Source: Microbacterium sp. RU1D
Lineage (GTDB): Bacteria; Actinomycetota; Actinomycetes; Actinomycetales; Microbacteriaceae
NCBI RefSeq assembly: GCF_900156435.1
Contig: NZ_FTPQ01000001.1
Coordinates: forward strand, 744,001 to 808,000
Length of the DNA stretch: 64,000 nt
Direction of reading: 5' to 3'
The position numbers and the translations under genes are program-made. Below are positions 18,764-28,251 of this stretch, one piece after another (within the stretch, counting starts at the first letter, position 1; each line of letters begins with the position of its first letter). The notes beneath the pieces are model-generated. The model saw only the letters and a program-made list of their open reading frames with translations. It made no database searches and was not told the DNA's origin.

Positions 18764-19855
18764 GTGACAAGCACACTCGAGCGGCGGCCCGCCCCGACGG
18801 CGACGCCGTCCGCGGGGGAGCGCACACCCCGGCGCCTCGGCTTCGGCCGGAGCCGCCGCAGCGCGTGGGACCTGAAGCTCTCGCCCTACCTCTACATCTC
18901 GCCGTTCTTCATCCTGTTCGCGATCACGGGTCTCTTCCCCATCGCGTACACGGCGGTCATCTCGTTCATGGATTGGGACCTCGTCCGCAATTCCGGCGAG
19001 TTCATCGGCTTCGACCAGTACGCGTGGGTGCTCTCGCAGCCCAAGTTCTGGATCGCGCTGCGCAACACCTTCAGCATCTTCCTGCTCTCCAGCGTCCCCC
19101 AGCTGATCATCGCCGTCTTCATCGCCGCGATGCTCGACCAGAACATCCGCGCCAAGACGTTCTGGCGCATGAGCGTGCTCATCCCCTACGTCATGGCCCC
19201 CGTGGCCGTGGCCCTCATCTTCAGCAACATGTTCGGCGACCAGTACGGCGTCGTGAACACCACGCTGCAGAACCTCGGCCTGCCCGCCGTGCCCTGGCAC
19301 TCAGACGCGTTCGCGAGTCACATCGCCATCGCGACCATGGTCAACTTCCGCTGGACCGGGTACAACACCCTCATCCTGCTCGCCGCGATGCAGGCGATCC
19401 CGCGCGAATACTACGAGGCGGCGACGGTGGACGGCGCCGGCAAGATCCGCCAGTTCTTCTCCATCACGCTGCCGAGCCTCAAGCCCACGCTGATCTTCGT
19501 CATCATCACCGCCACGATCGGGGGCTTGCAGATCTTCGACGAGCCGCGCATGTACGACCAGTACGGTACGGGCGGAGCCGACAACCAGTGGCTCACCGTC
19601 ACCCTGTGGCTCTACAACGTCGGGTGGGGCGAGTGGAACTTCGGCCGCGCTGCCGCCCTCGCCTGGATCCTGTTCCTGATCATCCTCGCCATCGGGGCGA
19701 TCAACATGGTCGTCACGCGCTCCCTCGTGCGCGACGACGGCACCCGCGACCCCCGCAGCCGCCGCGAGCGTCGTGCGCAAGCGCGGGCCGCGAGACAACG
19801 ATTGACGATGGATGCCGCCTCGGGCGGCCTCCGCGGAGAGGAGACGCGTCGATGA
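18764..19855 (+). CDS. Sugar ABC transporter permease, MalF/CebF type
   Basis: Inner-membrane permease (363 aa) with about six hydrophobic helices after a 45-residue basic cytoplasmic tail. The ATPase-contact EAA loop is EYYEAATVDGAGKIRQFFSITLPSLKP (about residues 225-250), a textbook CUT1 motif. GTG at 18764 is preceded by AAGGAG at spacing 7, whereas a longer in-frame ATG would lie inside the hairpin. Its stop overlaps the next permease start by 4 bases (ATGA). No ATPase gene accompanies the operon, so a shared MsiK-type ATPase elsewhere must energise it. Confidence 0.91.
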   Translation: MTSTLERRPAPTATPSAGERTPRRLGFGRSRRSAWDLKLSPYLYISPFFILFAITGLFPIAYTAVISFMDWDLVRNSGEFIGFDQYAWVLSQPKFWIALRNTFSIFLLSSVPQLIIAVFIAAMLDQNIRAKTFWRMSVLIPYVMAPVAVALIFSNMFGDQYGVVNTTLQNLGLPAVPWHSDAFASHIAIATMVNFRWTGYNTLILLAAMQAIPREYYEAATVDGAGKIRQFFSITLPSLKPTLIFVIITATIGGLQIFDEPRMYDQYGTGGADNQWLTVTLWLYNVGWGEWNFGRAAALAWILFLIILAIGAINMVVTRSLVRDDGTRDPRSRRERRAQARAARQRLTMDAASGGLRGEETRR

Positions 19856-20757
19856 CCGCCGTCAACGCCGCCCCCGTGCCCCTCGCGGACCGCGACATCC
19901 CGTCGCCGCCGCGCCGTCGCCCGCGCCCGGTGCGCGGCTCGCGTCCCGGCTGGATCGTCTACGCCAGTCTCGGCGCCGTACTGCTGGCCAGTGTCTTCCC
20001 CTTCTACTGGTCGCTGCTGATCGGCTCGGGCGACTCGTCCACGATCCGCGACGCGAACCGCTCGTGGATCCCCGGCGGGAACTTCTTCGCCAACGCCGCC
20101 TCCGTCATCGGCGACCCGGCGGTGAACTTCTGGCCCGCGCTGCTGAACTCGATCATCAGCTCCGGACTGATCGCGGCATCCGTCGTCTTCTTCTCCACGC
20201 TCGCGGGATGGGCGTTCGCGAAGCTGCGCTTCCGCGGCGGTCCGTGGCTGCTCGTGTTCGTCGTCGGGACGATGGCGGTGCCGATGCAGCTGGGCGTGGT
20301 CCCGCTGTACATCCTGTTCAGCGAGCTCGGCTGGACCGGGCAGCTCGGTGCCATCATCATCCCCGCGCTCACGAGCGCGTTCGGGGTGTTCTGGATGACG
20401 CAGTACCTGCGCCAGGCGGTTCCCGACGAGCTGATCGAGGCGGCTCGCGTCGACGGGGCGAGCTCGTTCCGCACCTTCCTCACCGTGGGCGTTCCGGCCG
20501 CGCGTCCGGCCGCGGCGATGCTCGGGCTGTTCACCTTCGTGAGCGCGTGGAACAACTTCTTCTGGCCGTTCATCGTGCTCGACCGGCAGAACCCGACCCT
20601 GCCGGTGGCGCTGTCGCTGCTGCAGTCCAACTACTTCGTCGACTACTCGATCGTCCTCGCTGGCGTGCTGCTGTCGACGATCCCGCTGCTGCTGCTGTTC
20701 GTCTTCGCGGGCAAGCAGCTGGTCAGTGGCATCATGCAAGGGGCGGTCAAGGGATGA
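19852..20757 (+). CDS. Sugar ABC transporter permease, MalG/CebG type
   Basis: Second permease (301 aa) with about six hydrophobic segments beginning near residue 35 (WIVYASLGAVLLASVFPFYW). Its EAA loop is DELIEAARVDGASSFRTFL (about residue 192). The ATG overlaps the stop of the first permease. It pairs with that protein to form the channel of a CUT1-type importer. The GH1 enzyme gene follows within 29 bp. Confidence 0.91.
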   Translation: MTAVNAAPVPLADRDIPSPPRRRPRPVRGSRPGWIVYASLGAVLLASVFPFYWSLLIGSGDSSTIRDANRSWIPGGNFFANAASVIGDPAVNFWPALLNSIISSGLIAASVVFFSTLAGWAFAKLRFRGGPWLLVFVVGTMAVPMQLGVVPLYILFSELGWTGQLGAIIIPALTSAFGVFWMTQYLRQAVPDELIEAARVDGASSFRTFLTVGVPAARPAAAMLGLFTFVSAWNNFFWPFIVLDRQNPTLPVALSLLQSNYFVDYSIVLAGVLLSTIPLLLLFVFAGKQLVSGIMQGAVKG

Positions 20758-20786
20758 CCCTCGCGCCCACGGAAGGAACCCGAACC

Positions 20787-22241
20787 ATGTCCGACACCCG
20801 AGCCTTTCCCGAGGGCTTCCTCTTCGGCGCCGCGACCGCCGCATACCAGATCGAGGGCGCCGCCTTCGAGGACGGCCGCACCGCCTCGATCTGGGACGCC
20901 TTCAGCCGCGTGCCCGACGCCGTGATCAACGCCGACAACGGCGATGTCGCGTGCGATCACTACCACCGCTACGCCGGTGACGTGCAGATCATGAAGCAGC
21001 TCGGCCTGCAGACGTACCGCTTCTCCACCTCGTGGTCGCGCGTGCGTCCCGACGGCGGCGCGCTCAACGCGAAGGGCGTGGACTTCTACAAGCGCCTCGT
21101 CGATGAACTGCTGGATGCCGGCATCCTGCCGTGGCTGACCCTGTACCACTGGGACCTCCCGCAGGCCCTGCAGGACCGCGGCGGCTGGACCGTGCGCGAG
21201 ACGAGCGACCGCTTCACCGAGTACGCGCTCGACATGCACGACGCGCTCGGCGACCGCGTCGACGTGTGGACCACGCTGAACGAGCCGTGGTGCTCGTCGT
21301 TCCTCAGCTACACCGCCGGGATCCACGCCCCGGGGCACTACTCGCAGGCCGAGGGCATGCTCGCGGCCCACCATCTGCTGCTCGGCCACGGTCAGACCGT
21401 GCGCGAGCTGCGGGCGCGCGACTCGGCCCTCAACCTCGGCATCACGCTCAATCTCACGGTGGCGGATGCCGTGAACCCGGCCGACCCTGCGGACCTCGAC
21501 GCCGCGCGGCGCGTGGACGGGCAGTTCAACCGGTGGTTCCTCGACCCGATCTTCCGTGGGACCTACCCCGCCGACATCATCAGGGACTTCCGCGACACCG
21601 ACGCCGAGGCCGTCGCGCGCTGGCAGGAGGCCGTCCGGCCGGGCGACCTCGACGTCATCTCCACCCCGATCGACTCGCTCGGCGTGAACTACTATCACGG
21701 CGAGTTCGTCGGCGGCACGCCGCCCGAGGTCGACCCGCCCGCGGGCGACGCGCCCACGACGCGTCCGATCGGCGTGCCGTTCCCGGCGCACGAGAAGCTC
21801 TACTGGCACGACCGGGGTCTCCCGCGCACCAACATGGGCTGGGAGGTGCAGCCCGAGGGGCTGACGCGGCTGCTGGCGCGGGTGAGCGAGGAGTACTCGT
21901 CCGCGGCCGGCGCGGCGCTGTACGTCACCGAGAACGGCGCGGCGTACGACGACGAGGTGACCGTCGAGGGCGGCGAGACCCACGTCCACGACACCGAACG
22001 CGCCGCCTTCGTCGAGGCGCATCTGGGTGCCGTCCTCGACGCCGTCGAGCAGGGCGTCGACGTGCGCGGCTACTTTTACTGGTCGCTCATGGACAACTTC
22101 GAGTGGGCCTGGGGCTACGCCAAGCGCTTCGGCATCGTGCACGTCGATTACCAGACCCAGGAGCGTGTCCTGAAGGACTCGGGCCGGCAGTACGCTCGCA
22201 TCATCGCCGAGCGCGCGCTGGCCGTGGTCCCCGCGGTCTAG
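20787..22241 (+). CDS. GH1 beta-glucosidase
   Basis: Glycoside hydrolase family 1 enzyme (484 aa) that hydrolyses imported beta-glucosides such as cellobiose in the cytoplasm. The start FPEGFLFGAATAAYQIEGA is diagnostic. The acid/base Glu is in TLNEPWC (about residue 169) and the nucleophile Glu in YVTENGAAYDD (about residue 380). No signal peptide is present, as expected beside an importer. ATG at 20787 follows GGAAGGA; an alternative ATG at 20754 overlaps the permease stop and would add 11 residues. Length and catalytic residues are complete. Confidence 0.94.
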   Translation: MSDTRAFPEGFLFGAATAAYQIEGAAFEDGRTASIWDAFSRVPDAVINADNGDVACDHYHRYAGDVQIMKQLGLQTYRFSTSWSRVRPDGGALNAKGVDFYKRLVDELLDAGILPWLTLYHWDLPQALQDRGGWTVRETSDRFTEYALDMHDALGDRVDVWTTLNEPWCSSFLSYTAGIHAPGHYSQAEGMLAAHHLLLGHGQTVRELRARDSALNLGITLNLTVADAVNPADPADLDAARRVDGQFNRWFLDPIFRGTYPADIIRDFRDTDAEAVARWQEAVRPGDLDVISTPIDSLGVNYYHGEFVGGTPPEVDPPAGDAPTTRPIGVPFPAHEKLYWHDRGLPRTNMGWEVQPEGLTRLLARVSEEYSSAAGAALYVTENGAAYDDEVTVEGGETHVHDTERAAFVEAHLGAVLDAVEQGVDVRGYFYWSLMDNFEWAWGYAKRFGIVHVDYQTQERVLKDSGRQYARIIAERALAVVPAV

Positions 22242-22275
22242 AGCTCGCCCGCCGGGGTCGCCAGGAGGCAGTGCA

Positions 22276-23289
22276 ATGGAGATCGCACCCGTTCGCGGTA
22301 CCGCCACGATCGAAGAGGTCGCGGCGCGAGCCGGTGTCTCCCGCTCGACGGTGTCCCGCGTCGTCAACGGTTCGACGGCCGTCTCCCCTTCCGCACTCGA
22401 GGCCGTGCGCCGCGCGATCGACGAACTGCAATACGTTCCCAATCGCGCGGCGCGCTCGCTCGCCAGTCGTCAGACGCGGGCGATCGCGCTGGTCATCCCC
22501 GAGCAGACGGACCGCTTCTTCGGCGACCCGTTCTTCGCCTCGATCGTCGCCGGTATCGGCGAGGTGATCGGCGAGAGCGACTACATCATGAACATGCTGA
22601 TCGCCAGCGACGACGCCAGTGCGAAAGCGCTCGGCTACCTCCGCGGGGGAAGCGTCGACGGCGCCATCGTGGCCTCGCACCACACCAGCGACACCTTCCT
22701 CGACCGCGTCGCCGACGTCGTGCCCGTCGTCTACGGCGGCCGGCCCGCGCGCGTGCGCGCCGACGACTACTACGTCGACGTCGACAACGTCGAGGGCGGT
22801 CGGGTCGCCACCGCCTACCTGCTCGCGCGCGGGCACCGCCGCATCGCGACGATCTCCGGACCGACCGACATGCCCGCCGGCATCGACCGCCTCCAGGGCT
22901 TCCGCGACGCGATGGCCGAGGCGGGGCTCGCCCCCCTGGCGGTGGAGAACGGCGACTTCACCGAGATGGGCGGGGCTCTGGCGATGACCCGCGTCCTCGC
23001 GGCGGGGGAGCGCCCCGAGGCGGTCTTCGTGGCCAGCGACCTCATGGCGCGCGGCGCCTACACGGTGCTGCGCGAGAAGGGTCTGGAGCCGGGCCGCGAC
23101 ATCGCCGTGATGGGCTTCGACGACTCCGCGGTGTCGACGGCTCTCAGCCCGGCCCTGACGACCGTGCGCCAGCCCTCGCTCACGCAGGGGCGGTACATGG
23201 CATCCGTCCTCCTGGACATCCTCGCCGGGCGGCCGGCCGCCCACGCGACGATCCTGCCCACCGAGGTCATCGAGCGCGGCTCCGCCTGA
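22276..23289 (+). CDS. LacI-family repressor, CebR-like
   Basis: Repressor (337 aa) with an N-terminal helix-turn-helix (TIEEVAARAGVSRSTVSRVVNG, residues 9-30) and hinge, then a periplasmic-binding-type effector domain (VYGGRPARVRADDYYVDVDN, FDDSAVSTALSPALTTVRQP). ATG is preceded by AGGAGG at spacing 6. It is the last gene of the beta-glucoside operon, and three CebR-type boxes lie at the operon head, so autoregulated repression is well supported. Its stop abuts the stop of the convergent MerR gene with no gap. Confidence 0.92.
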   Translation: MEIAPVRGTATIEEVAARAGVSRSTVSRVVNGSTAVSPSALEAVRRAIDELQYVPNRAARSLASRQTRAIALVIPEQTDRFFGDPFFASIVAGIGEVIGESDYIMNMLIASDDASAKALGYLRGGSVDGAIVASHHTSDTFLDRVADVVPVVYGGRPARVRADDYYVDVDNVEGGRVATAYLLARGHRRIATISGPTDMPAGIDRLQGFRDAMAEAGLAPLAVENGDFTEMGGALAMTRVLAAGERPEAVFVASDLMARGAYTVLREKGLEPGRDIAVMGFDDSAVSTALSPALTTVRQPSLTQGRYMASVLLDILAGRPAAHATILPTEVIERGSA

Positions 23290-24066
23290 TCACTCCCACC
23301 GCGCGGTGTCGGGGTCGATGCCGTGCGCGCGGGCACTCGCCTCGATCGCGTCGCGCAGCCACGCCGCGAGTCCGGGGCGGATGGCGTCGTAGTGCGCGGC
23401 GAAGCGCGGGTCGGCGGCGTACATCCGGCCCAGGTGCACCTGCATCTGCCGGGTGACGGGGAAGTACTGCGAGAACACCTCGCGGTGTCGGTCGACGAGC
23501 GCCTCGGCCGCCGCATCGCCGGGTGCCACGCCGTCGTCGAGGGCGGCGCCGAGCTCCTCGTCGAACGCGGAGACCGCCTGGGTCACCGCCGCCCAGTCGT
23601 CGGCGGAACGGGATACCGAACGCTCCGCGAACTGCTGCCATTGGCGCGAGGCGCCGTAGGCAGCTCGTGCGTCGGCGGGCCAATTCGTGTCCCAGCCCGG
23701 CCCGAAGGTGGCGCCCTGCTCCTCTTCGGAGAGCAGGATGCCGTGCTCCTGCGCCGCGATCATGCGGCCGAGGTCCTCGTCGAGCTGCTGCAGCTGCGTG
23801 ATGCGCTGAGCGAGCTGCGCACGCTGGACGCGGAGCTGTGCGGCCACGTCTCCACCCGGTTCGTCGAGCACCGCGCGGATGGCGTCGAGGTCGAGCCCGA
23901 GCTCCCGGTAGACCACGATGCGACGGAGGCGCTCGAGGTCGTCGTCCGTGTACAGCCGGTAGCCGGCGCTCGAGCGCCCGGCCGGGTGTGCGAGACCGAT
24001 CTCGTCCCAATGGTGGAGCGTGCGCACCGTCAGGCCGAGTCGAGCGGCCGTCTCGCCCACCGGCAT
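23290..24066 (-). CDS. TipA-like MerR-family regulator
   Basis: Regulator (258 aa) with a MerR DNA-binding domain (VGETAARLGLTVRTLHHWDEIGL, then YRLYTDDDLERLRRI), a dimerising coiled coil (about residues 75-115) and a C-terminal TipAS-like drug-recognition domain. The tail motifs MYAADPRFAAHYD and GLAAWLRDAIEA are typical of TipAS. TipA-type proteins bind peptide antibiotics and activate promoters with long spacers. ATG at 24066 was chosen over 24081 or 24090 because GGTGAG lies 6 nt before it and it is the normal MerR start. It lies 7 nt downstream of the VOC gene, in one operon. Confidence 0.88.
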   Translation of the reverse strand: MPVGETAARLGLTVRTLHHWDEIGLAHPAGRSSAGYRLYTDDDLERLRRIVVYRELGLDLDAIRAVLDEPGGDVAAQLRVQRAQLAQRITQLQQLDEDLGRMIAAQEHGILLSEEEQGATFGPGWDTNWPADARAAYGASRQWQQFAERSVSRSADDWAAVTQAVSAFDEELGAALDDGVAPGDAAAEALVDRHREVFSQYFPVTRQMQVHLGRMYAADPRFAAHYDAIRPGLAAWLRDAIEASARAHGIDPDTARWE

Positions 24067-24073
24067 CCCGTGC

Positions 24074-24586
24074 TCACCCATGGGACCCATTGTCGTCGCG
24101 TCCGATTCCGACCGACCGGAGGTTTCGCCCCTCGGGGGTCGCCGGGTCGAACACCTTGGCGGCGGTGAACAGGACCCGCGCGTTCTCGGGCGTGACGACC
24201 TCGACGTCCCGGGTGTTCCACGGAGTGTCGCGCACCTCCGGGGCGGCGCCGAGCGCGCGAAGCGACGAGCCCACGGTGTCGATCTCGTCGAGGACGCACG
24301 CGAAGCTGACGCTCGCGGGCGGCGTGGTCGCGATCACCTCTCCGCTGACGAGCAGGACGTCCTGGAACGCCCACCGCCGCAGATGCACCATCTGCCCGGG
24401 GATGCCGAACAGTTCGAAGAACCCGAGGCCTCGGGTCCAGAAGTCGACGGATGCCGTCAGATCGGCGGTCGGCAGGGTGACGAACATGGGCATGCCGTAG
24501 AGGCCGCGGTACAACGGAGGCGCGACCGCCTCCGGTCCGGGCGGGGGGACGGGGCTGATGTCGAAGGCAGGGAAGTTCTCGTCCAT
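24074..24586 (-). CDS. VOC (glyoxalase/bleomycin-resistance) superfamily protein
   Basis: Protein of 170 aa with the paired beta-alpha-beta-beta-beta modules of the VOC superfamily: MFVTLPTADLTASVDFWTRGLGFFELF and later VLDEIDTVGSSLRALGAAP with a closing VEVVTPENARVLFTAAKVFDP. The family includes metal-dependent lyases and dioxygenases and drug-sequestering resistance proteins. The ATG at 24586 is fixed by a MerR-type promoter ending 6 nt before it. Being transcribed with a TipA-like sensor suggests a role in resistance to the sensed compound, which is inference. Confidence 0.8.
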   Translation of the reverse strand: MDENFPAFDISPVPPPGPEAVAPPLYRGLYGMPMFVTLPTADLTASVDFWTRGLGFFELFGIPGQMVHLRRWAFQDVLLVSGEVIATTPPASVSFACVLDEIDTVGSSLRALGAAPEVRDTPWNTRDVEVVTPENARVLFTAAKVFDPATPEGRNLRSVGIGRDDNGSHG

Positions 24587-24592
24587 GACCCC

Positions 24593-24623
24593 AGCGTCGG
24601 CCCTCACGCGGCGTGAGGGTCAA
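24593..24623 (-). promoter_or_regulatory. MerR/TipA-type promoter with operator dyad
   Basis: On the minus strand TTGACC (24623-24618) and GACGCT (24598-24593) are separated by 19 bp, the overlong spacer characteristic of MerR-activated promoters. The spacer contains the dyad CCCTCACG-CGG-CGTGAGGG (24601-24619), closely resembling the CTCACG...CGTGAG operator of the tipA promoter. The -10 ends 6 nt before the VOC ATG, so the transcript is leaderless. Confidence 0.85.
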
Positions 24624-24715
24624 ATGCAGGGCGAGCCGGCGCGGGATCGCCGCTATGGTGAGCGCAGAGAGCGGACGGTGCGGGGACATCACCGTTCAGC
24701 AGAGGGTGTCTCATC

Positions 24716-25312
24716 ATGAATCGTGCATCCGCCGCCGTCACGGGCGCGCTGCTGGTCGGGGCTGTGGCCCTGTTGGCGGGGTGCGTCCCGGAGGACCCCG
24801 CGCCGACTCCGACCGCTTCGGTCGGCTCGCCGTCGGCGACGGCGCCGAGCGCCGCGCCGACGGCTCCCGCGCCGTCGACGCCCGCGACCGCGACCGCTGA
24901 CCCGGCCGTGATCCCGGCATCCTGTGACGACCTCGGTACGGCGGCGACGCGGCAGCAGACGGTGGGCGGTCTCACGGCTCAGCACGCCGACGGATTCGTG
25001 CGGCCGGCGCCCGCGAACGCGACGACCGAGCTGTCGTGCAACTTGATCCAGGAGGAGTCGGCCGGGGTGCTGCTCACCGTCAGCACCGCGGCCGCCGCAG
25101 AGGTCGCCGCCGGCGTCGACGGACTTCCCGCTCAGGGATACCAGTGCCAGGCGGCGGAGGACTTCGGCGCCCAGTACTGCGTGGCGGTCGGCGGCACGGC
25201 GGAGACCGAAGACGTCGTGGTCGCGCGCGACGGCGTGTGGATCTCCCTCGAGACGGTCAACATCGACGCCCGCGCGTGGCTGTCGGAGATCTCGTCGCAG
25301 ATCTTCGGCTGA
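24716..25312 (+). CDS. Putative lipoprotein of unknown function
   Basis: Secreted lipoprotein (198 aa). A signal peptide with lipobox LLAGC (Cys about residue 23) is followed by a Pro/Thr/Ala/Ser-rich spacer (residues 25-65) that would span the cell wall. The globular C-terminal part has four cysteines (in SCDDLG, SCNLIQ, YQCQAA and YCVAV) that could form two disulphides. I do not recognise the family. It is divergent from the VOC gene and convergent with nhaA. Confidence 0.75.
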   Translation: MNRASAAVTGALLVGAVALLAGCVPEDPAPTPTASVGSPSATAPSAAPTAPAPSTPATATADPAVIPASCDDLGTAATRQQTVGGLTAQHADGFVRPAPANATTELSCNLIQEESAGVLLTVSTAAAAEVAAGVDGLPAQGYQCQAAEDFGAQYCVAVGGTAETEDVVVARDGVWISLETVNIDARAWLSEISSQIFG

Positions 25313-25324
25313 CGTCGGGACGCC

Positions 25325-26656
25325 TCAACGCCGCGGCGACTCCGGCTGCTGGTACACGTCGGGCACGTCGTCGCCGTCGGCATCCACGTCCTCGGCGAGG
25401 GCGAGCTGCTTGTAGCGGCGGTTGCGCACGAGCAGGACGGCCGAGGCGAGGACGGATGCCAGCAGCGAGGCCGCCATGATGGCGATCTTCGCGTCGTCGG
25501 TGTGCGGGGAGCCGGCGGGGAAGCTGAGCTCCGCGATCAGCAACGAGACGGTGAAGCCGATGCCCGCGAGCAGTCCCACACCCGCGATGTCGATCCACTT
25601 CAGGGCCGGGTCGAGGCGCACCTTGGTGACGAGTGTGAGCAGGCGCACGCCGAGCAGGATGCCGACGGGCTTGCCCAGCACGAGGCCGGCCACGACGCCG
25701 ATCGTCACGGGGTCCAGGAGTGCGCGGACGATGCCCTCGCCGCCGCCCACCGCGACGCCCGCGGCGAAGAACGCGAAGATCGGCACGGCGATGCCGCTGG
25801 AGAGCGGGCGGAAGCGGTGCTCGAACTGCTCGGCGAGGTCCATGCCGTGGTGCTCGGGCCGGCGGCGCGAGGCCGCTACCGGGATGGTGAAGGCGAGGGC
25901 GACACCGGCGATCGTGGCGTGAACGCCCGAGGCGTGCAGGAACGCCCACGCGGCGAAGCCGATCGGCAGCAGCACGACCCATGCACCCCACGCGTGGCGC
26001 GAGAACCAGGCGCGAGCGCGGCGGGCGATGACGCCGTAGACGATGACGAGCACCGCGAAGACGGCCAGGGGGACCAGCGCGATGTCGGTCGTGTAGAAGA
26101 TCGCGATGATGGCGATCGCGATGAGGTCGTCGACGACCGCGAGGGTCAGCAGGAAGATGCGCAGCGGTCCCGGCAGGTGGGAGCCGACGAGGGCGAGCAC
26201 GGCGACGGCGAATGCGATGTCGGTGGCCGTGGGGATGGCCCACCCGGCGAGCAGGCTCGGCTGCGTGTGCACGATCGCGACGTAGATGAGGGCGGGCACG
26301 GCGACGCCCGCGAAGGCCGCCGTCACGGGCACGATGGCGGTGCCGAAGCGACGGAGACTGCCCGAGACGATCTCGCGCTTGAGCTCGAGGCCGACCATGA
26401 AGAAGAAGACGGCGAGCAGGCCGTCGGCGGCCCACGACCCCACGCTGAGTTCGAGGTGCCACGGCTCGTAGCCGAAGCGGAAGTCGCGCAGCGCGAAGTA
26501 CGCATCGGCGGCGGGGGAGTTCGCCCAGATGATCGCGATGATCGCGGCGACCACCAGCAGCATCCCGCCGACGGACTCGCGGCGCAGCAGCGTGGTGACG
26601 CGGTGGACTTCGCGGTAGCCCGGCCAGCCCGGCGCGCGCGTGTGGGTCTCGGTCAT
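25325..26656 (-). CDS. nhaA: Na+/H+ antiporter NhaA
   Basis: Electrogenic sodium/proton antiporter (443 aa, about 12 membrane segments) that exports Na+ and controls internal pH. Key family residues are visible: the helix IV motif [17 protein letters not shown], and the adjacent aspartates of [16 protein letters not shown] that bind Na+. A charged C-terminal tail ([15 protein letters not shown]) extends beyond the usual end. ATG at 26656 lies 8 nt after GAAGGGA; a longer frame upstream is not protein-like. Confidence 0.94.
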   Translation of the reverse strand: MTETHTRAPGWPGYREVHRVTTLLRRESVGGMLLVVAAIIAIIWANSPAADAYFALRDFRFGYEPWHLELSVGSWAADGLLAVFFFMVGLELKREIVSGSLRRFGTAIVPVTAAFAGVAVPALIYVAIVHTQPSLLAGWAIPTATDIAFAVAVLALVGSHLPGPLRIFLLTLAVVDDLIAIAIIAIFYTTDIALVPLAVFAVLVIVYGVIARRARAWFSRHAWGAWVVLLPIGFAAWAFLHASGVHATIAGVALAFTIPVAASRRRPEHHGMDLAEQFEHRFRPLSSGIAVPIFAFFAAGVAVGGGEGIVRALLDPVTIGVVAGLVLGKPVGILLGVRLLTLVTKVRLDPALKWIDIAGVGLLAGIGFTVSLLIAELSFPAGSPHTDDAKIAIMAASLLASVLASAVLLVRNRRYKQLALAEDVDADGDDVPDVYQQPESPRR

Positions 26657-26802
26657 GGGGTGGTCCCTTCCGGGGTCGATCGATGGATCGTCGACCAGAC
26701 TTCCCGACACGCCGTTTCCCAGTTTACCGGAGGCCGCCTGGGTGGTGCCGGGATGGCCGACGGTCCGGGGTGGACCGACGGCCCTCGACATGACGTGCGT
26801 GT

Positions 26803-26846
26803 GCCGAGATGACCCGCGTTCGGCGCGAATCGCGGGTCACCTCGGC
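26803..26846. repeat. REP-like hairpin, GAGATGACCCG family, copy 1
   Basis: GCCGAGATGACCCGCG (26803-26818) pairs with 26831-26846 at 15 of 16 positions. Inside it TTCG (26819-26822) faces CGAA (26826-26829). It lies between nhaA and the nucleobase permease gene. A second element with the same core, TTCG...GCGAATC and ends is found at 45267-45310, which marks a dispersed intergenic palindrome family. Confidence 0.75.
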
Positions 26847-26913
26847 GTCATCCTGCGGCACGCGCGCCGCGCGGACGCGGTGTGGGGCGGGGCCGGTGCC
26901 GCGGGGCCGCGCG

Positions 26914-28251
26914 TCAGGACGGGTCGCCGCCCAGCGGGCCGACCGCGGGGATCGGGCCGCCGTCGTCGGCGCCGGTCTTGCGGGCGCGGGCGATCGCGTT
27001 GCCGAGGTGGTAGATGACGAGGGCGGCGACCGAGCCGAGCACGATCGCGCCGAGCTGGAAGTCGCCCCACTGCATCGTGAACCCGGCGATGGCGAGCACC
27101 AGTGCCACGGCCCCCGTGTACTGGTTGACCGGACGCGAGAAGTCGACGCGGTTGTCGACCCAGATCTTGATGCCGATGATGCCGATCAGGCCGTAAAGCG
27201 CCGTGGTGACACCGCCGAGGACGCCCGGCGGGATGGTGTTGAACACCGCGCCGACCTTGGGCGAGAGGCTGAGCACGATGGCGGTGAGACCGGCGACCCA
27301 GTACACGGCCGTCGAGTACACGCGCGTGGCGGCCATCACGCCGATGTTCTCGCCGTAGGTCGTCGTGCCCGAGCCGCCGAACGTTCCCGCGAGCGTCGTG
27401 GCGACACCGTCGGCGATGAGGGCGCGCCCGGTGGAGCGGTTGGCGGTGGCATCCGTCATCGCCGCGACCCCGCGCACGTGTCCGACGTTCTCGGCGACCA
27501 GCACCAGGACGACGGGGAGGAACATCGCGATCACCGACCAGGTCGCGGGAGAGGCGAAGTCGGCGATCTCGAACGTCGGCAGGCCCACCCAGGGCGCCTG
27601 CTCGACGACGGAGAAGTCGATGAGGGTCTCGCCGGTCGTCAGCTGGATGATCACCGTCGCGACGTAACCCACGATCACGCCGAGGAAGATCGAGATGCGG
27701 CCGAGGAAGCCGCGGAACAGCACGCTGAAGAGGATCACCGCGACGAGCGTGATCGTGCCGGGGAGGGGCTGCACCTGGAAGTTCGACCACGCGACGGGGG
27801 CGAGGTTGAAGCCGATCAGCGCGACGATCGCGCCCGCGACGACGGGCGGCATGACCTTGTCGACCCACCCGAGGCCGACGAACTGCACGACGAAGCCGAT
27901 CGCCGCGAGCAGCACACCGACCGCGACGATGCCCGCGAGGGCGGAACCCGTGCCGGCGGTGGTGGTGGCGGCGGTGATCGGCGCGATGAAGGCGAACGAC
28001 GACCCGAGGTAGCTGGGGAGGCGGTTCTTCGTCACGAGCAGGAACAGCAGCGTGCCCACGCCCGAGAACAGCAGCGTCGTCGACACCGGGAAACCGGTGA
28101 GCACGGGCACGAGGAAAGTCGCGCCGAACATCGCGATGACGTGCTGGAGGCCGATCGCGATCGTCGCGCCCCAGTTCAGGCGTTCGCCCGGGGCGACGAC
28201 GGCTCCGGGTGCGACGGTGCGGCCGTCGCCGTGCAGCTTCCAGCGGAACAT
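26914..28251 (-). CDS. NCS2-family nucleobase permease, uracil permease-like
   Basis: Membrane transporter (445 aa, about 14 hydrophobic segments) of the NCS2/UraA family that imports uracil or xanthine with protons. Characteristic stretches are GLQHVIAMFGATFLVPVLTG near the N-terminus and VLVAENVGHVRGVAAMTD, whose Glu/His pair lies near the substrate site in UraA. The TYGENIGVMAATRVYS segment also fits UraA. ATG at 28251 follows AAGGAGAC. It lies downstream of purC in the same direction but 177 bp away, so its own promoter is likely. Uracil is favoured by similarity; xanthine is possible. Confidence 0.88.
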   Translation of the reverse strand: MFRWKLHGDGRTVAPGAVVAPGERLNWGATIAIGLQHVIAMFGATFLVPVLTGFPVSTTLLFSGVGTLLFLLVTKNRLPSYLGSSFAFIAPITAATTTAGTGSALAGIVAVGVLLAAIGFVVQFVGLGWVDKVMPPVVAGAIVALIGFNLAPVAWSNFQVQPLPGTITLVAVILFSVLFRGFLGRISIFLGVIVGYVATVIIQLTTGETLIDFSVVEQAPWVGLPTFEIADFASPATWSVIAMFLPVVLVLVAENVGHVRGVAAMTDATANRSTGRALIADGVATTLAGTFGGSGTTTYGENIGVMAATRVYSTAVYWVAGLTAIVLSLSPKVGAVFNTIPPGVLGGVTTALYGLIGIIGIKIWVDNRVDFSRPVNQYTGAVALVLAIAGFTMQWGDFQLGAIVLGSVAALVIYHLGNAIARARKTGADDGGPIPAVGPLGGDPS

